From assembly GCA_964384945.1 (NCBI GenBank), contig CAYLMK010000055.1, positions 1 to 7,956 of the forward strand: 7,956 bases of DNA. Direction: 5' to 3'. Positions 6,348-7,956 of the stretch are shown here, piece by piece (within the stretch, counting starts at the first letter, position 1; each line of letters starts with the position of its first letter). The notes beneath the pieces are model-generated. The model did not search any database. It was given only the letters and a program-made list of their open reading frames with translations, and was not told the DNA's origin. The position numbers and the translations under genes were made by a program. The stretch is from S015-6 sp964384945 (lineage in GTDB: Bacteria > Desulfobacterota > DSWW01).

Positions 6348-7694
6348 ATGCAAACCAGGAGGGAATTCTTGGGAAAGATGGCGGCCGCAGCCGCCATGCT
6401 GGCCGTTGGGGCTGAGCAAGCGAAGGGACACCCTCCTCCCGCAAGGGAGCCGGGACAGTCCGTCTGCGACCTCTTCCGGGTCGTGAACGGTCACCCCAGT
6501 GAGAACATGCGCAAGGTTCTCGAATTGATGGGCGGGGTGGAGAAGCTCGTGGCTAAGGACGATGTGGTGGTTATCAAACCGAACGTGCAGTGGTGGAACC
6601 AGGGTGCACCCAACCTTGCTGCCTTGAAGGCCTTCGTGGACGCGGTCATGGCGAGGCCGGGAGGCTTTCGGGGCGAGGTCGTCCTGGCCGAGAACTGCCA
6701 CCGGGGGCACGAACCCTGGAAGGCTGCGGGCTGGGGTCAGCCCTTCCAGTGGAACGCAGACCTGCCTGGCGTCTACAACATGAAAGAGCTCAGCGGCCAT
6801 CTGAAGAAACGATACGGCGTTCGTTTCTCGGAGTGCCACTGGCTGGATTTGGATGCGGGGGGTCGACGCGTACACGGCCCCCAAGAGGGAACCGGGTACG
6901 TCTACTGTGACGGAACCGGTAGGGTGCCGCTGCTCTCTGTGGATAACGGGGTCCGACGAAAGGGCCGCCGTGCGACGATCATGACCTACCCCGTCTTCGG
7001 GACCGATCGGGGGACGATTATCGATTTCAAGAATGGAGTTTGGGAGAGAGGGGCTTGCACAAATGAACCCCTATTCTTCGTCAACTTCGCCGCCCTGAAC
7101 CATCACAGCATCTACTGCGGGGCCACGAGTGCAGTCAAAAATTACATGGGAATCAGCGATTTGAGCGGCGGCCCTGACCCCCACAAGGGGGGCAGATTGA
7201 GCAAGGACTTTTACAACTTCCACTCCTTCCCTTTCGACGAGTGGGGCCCTGGCCCGACCCCCGGCATGCTCGGCGCCGAGATCGCTACGTTCATGAACAC
7301 GGTACGCAGGGCGGACCTGAACATCACCACCGCAGAGTGGGTGGGCCTCTCCTCCCGCATTGAGGCCCCTCTGGTCCGAACGCGCGCGGTCCTTGCCTCA
7401 ACGGACCCTGTGGCCCTGGACTACCACGGGACGAAGTACCTGCTACACCCCAACTCCCGGCTCTCCATCCACGACCCGGATGACCGGGGAAGCCCGCTGC
7501 ACCAGTACCTGGCCAAGTGCAGTGAACTCGGCGGAGGGGTTTTGAACGAGAGACTTACGGCTGTCAAGTCCTGGGATTTCCGGACGGGGAGGTTCCAGCA
7601 GGAGCGCGAGTTTGCCCTGGTCTGCAAAAAGTACTGGGGCCGGGGAGCGAAGGCAATCCTCAAGTACTTGTACTTCAAGTACTTTTCGGGTTGA
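6348..7694 (+). CDS. Tat-exported DUF362 protein
   Basis: This 448-residue protein opens with a twin-arginine signal, TRREFLGK (residues 3-10), followed by an alanine-rich hydrophobic stretch and a likely cleavage near A25. It should be exported folded, to the periplasm or envelope. The mature part has DUF362 features: the VVIKPN phrase followed by a tryptophan pair, a central CGATSAVKNYMG segment, and DPVALDYHGTKYLL near the C-terminus. No ferredoxin-like cysteine cluster is visible, unlike the DUF362 proteins fused to a 4Fe-4S domain, so cofactor use is unclear and no function is assigned. Tat export hints at a cofactor or cytoplasmic folding. Start ATG 6348 gives a complete signal peptide; AGG at 6339-6341 is a weak ribosome site. 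The C-terminus is aromatic (LKYLYFKYFSG). The 191-base gap suggests regulation separate from the upstream operon. Confidence 0.83.
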   Translation: MQTRREFLGKMAAAAAMLAVGAEQAKGHPPPAREPGQSVCDLFRVVNGHPSENMRKVLELMGGVEKLVAKDDVVVIKPNVQWWNQGAPNLAALKAFVDAVMARPGGFRGEVVLAENCHRGHEPWKAAGWGQPFQWNADLPGVYNMKELSGHLKKRYGVRFSECHWLDLDAGGRRVHGPQEGTGYVYCDGTGRVPLLSVDNGVRRKGRRATIMTYPVFGTDRGTIIDFKNGVWERGACTNEPLFFVNFAALNHHSIYCGATSAVKNYMGISDLSGGPDPHKGGRLSKDFYNFHSFPFDEWGPGPTPGMLGAEIATFMNTVRRADLNITTAEWVGLSSRIEAPLVRTRAVLASTDPVALDYHGTKYLLHPNSRLSIHDPDDRGSPLHQYLAKCSELGGGVLNERLTAVKSWDFRTGRFQQEREFALVCKKYWGRGAKAILKYLYFKYFSG

Positions 7695-7901
7695 CAGGAA
7701 CCTTTACAACTCATCACCCCGTTCACCGCTGCCTGTAAGCCTACTTTTCCATTGCATTTCCGCTTTCTCAAGGGGCAGCGGTCTTAGAGCGCGGCGGCAT
7801 TCCTTACAACTCGCCTTCCGAGTCTATTCTGATTTGTCCCTTATTCTGGGCCTTTTGCCAAAAACTAGCAAGGAAAGAATTCTTTTGATATCAGTAATTA
7901 T
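7695..7901. other. less GC-rich intergenic stretch without a supported gene
   Basis: After the DUF362 stop the base composition becomes more AT-rich and no frame shows protein-like sequence. The reading frame open across 7612-7905 begins inside the DUF362 gene, and its translation is low-quality. The 9-base sequence TTACAACTC occurs at 7704-7712 and again exactly 100 bases later at 7804-7812. A long-loop inverted repeat is listed separately. Confidence 0.5.
7725..7782. repeat. 9-bp perfect inverted repeat with 40-base loop
   Basis: ACCGCTGCC at 7725-7733 is perfectly complementary to GGCAGCGGT at 7774-7782. It lies about 30 bases after the DUF362 stop. The loop is long and no T-run follows, so it is a poor intrinsic terminator. 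A transcript 3'-end structure, a small RNA or a remnant of a mobile element are all possible. Confidence 0.45.
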
Positions 7902-7956
7902 GTAAGCGTTCGGTGAACAGCACCCCCCTGGCCGGGGGGTCGGGCAAAGGGTAGGG
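7902..7956. mobile_element. possible terminal end of an IS66-like insertion sequence (cut by window edge)
   Basis: The stretch starts GTAAGCGTTCGGTGAACAG. GTAAGCG-type ends are typical of IS66-family terminal inverted repeats, as recalled. A hairpin (ACCCCCC 7922-7928 with GGGGGGT 7934-7940) follows, and base composition shifts sharply from AT-rich to GC-rich at this point. No transposase is visible because the window ends. The call rests on the terminal motif alone. Confidence 0.35.

Noticed and set aside
4927..6444. 505-codon open frame on the minus strand
   Set aside because: It lies antisense to the clearly real acyl-AMP ligase. The translation is rich in H, R, P and G with no domain-like motif, a typical shadow of GC-rich codon use.
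7691..7720. TTGACA at the DUF362 stop as a -35 box
   Set aside because: No -10-like hexamer lies at 16-18 bases and no gene follows.
7612..7905. 97-codon plus-strand frame running past the DUF362 stop
   Set aside because: It starts inside the DUF362 gene without a ribosome site, and the translation is serine/leucine-rich and shows no family character.
1..7956. CRISPR array, rRNA or tRNA genes
   Set aside because: No regularly spaced repeats, no rRNA-like blocks and no foldable tRNA were seen on either strand.

Overview
The window carries one long plus-strand gene block in GC-rich DNA. It looks like part of an exopolysaccharide (EPS) or envelope-glycan accessory locus from a Gram-negative bacterium of the exosortase/PEP-CTERM type. 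The supporting signs are a PrsR-like sigma-54 activator, an AMP-forming ligase resembling the exosortase A-associated family, a hexapeptide-repeat acyltransferase, a Tat-exported DUF362 protein, and a palindromic repeat of the HPHPGPLP type that is scattered through many proteobacterial and related genomes. A deltaproteobacterial (Desulfobacterota-like) or similar environmental lineage fits best, but this is inference. No rRNA, tRNA or complete marker gene is present to fix it.

Layout. Bases 1-108 are relatively AT-rich and non-coding. From about 109 to 6156, six genes follow each other with overlaps or gaps of 12 bases or less, so they probably form one operon: (1) prsR-like regulator; (2) left-handed beta-helix acyltransferase, overlapping the regulator by 4 bases; (3) PP-loop enzyme like the N-acetyl-sugar amidotransferase WbpG/PseA, overlapping gene 2 by 4 bases; (4) stand-alone acyl carrier protein (ACP); (5) NAD-synthase-like PP-loop enzyme without a glutaminase domain; (6) acyl-AMP ligase. 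A GC-rich 191-base gap (6157-6347) follows, with a candidate -24/-12 promoter and a strong hairpin. Then comes the DUF362 gene (6348-7694). The last 262 bases hold no convincing gene but contain a long-loop inverted repeat. At the right edge there is a sequence resembling a terminal repeat of an IS66-type insertion element.

How the genes may work together (inference). The ligase would activate a carboxylic acid as acyl-AMP and load it on the ACP. One or both ATP-pyrophosphatase (PP-loop) enzymes would convert a carboxylate or acetamido group to an amide or amidine. The acyltransferase would O- or N-acylate a sugar. Together they could make an unusual amidated or acylated sugar for a secreted polymer, controlled by the sigma-54 regulator. 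The exosortase, the PrsK kinase, glycosyltransferases and any glutaminase partner lie outside the window or are absent. The combination of two different PP-loop enzymes with a private ACP and ligase is the most unusual content. A second notable feature is a repeat-derived C-terminal tail on the acyltransferase that reaches the next gene's start codon.
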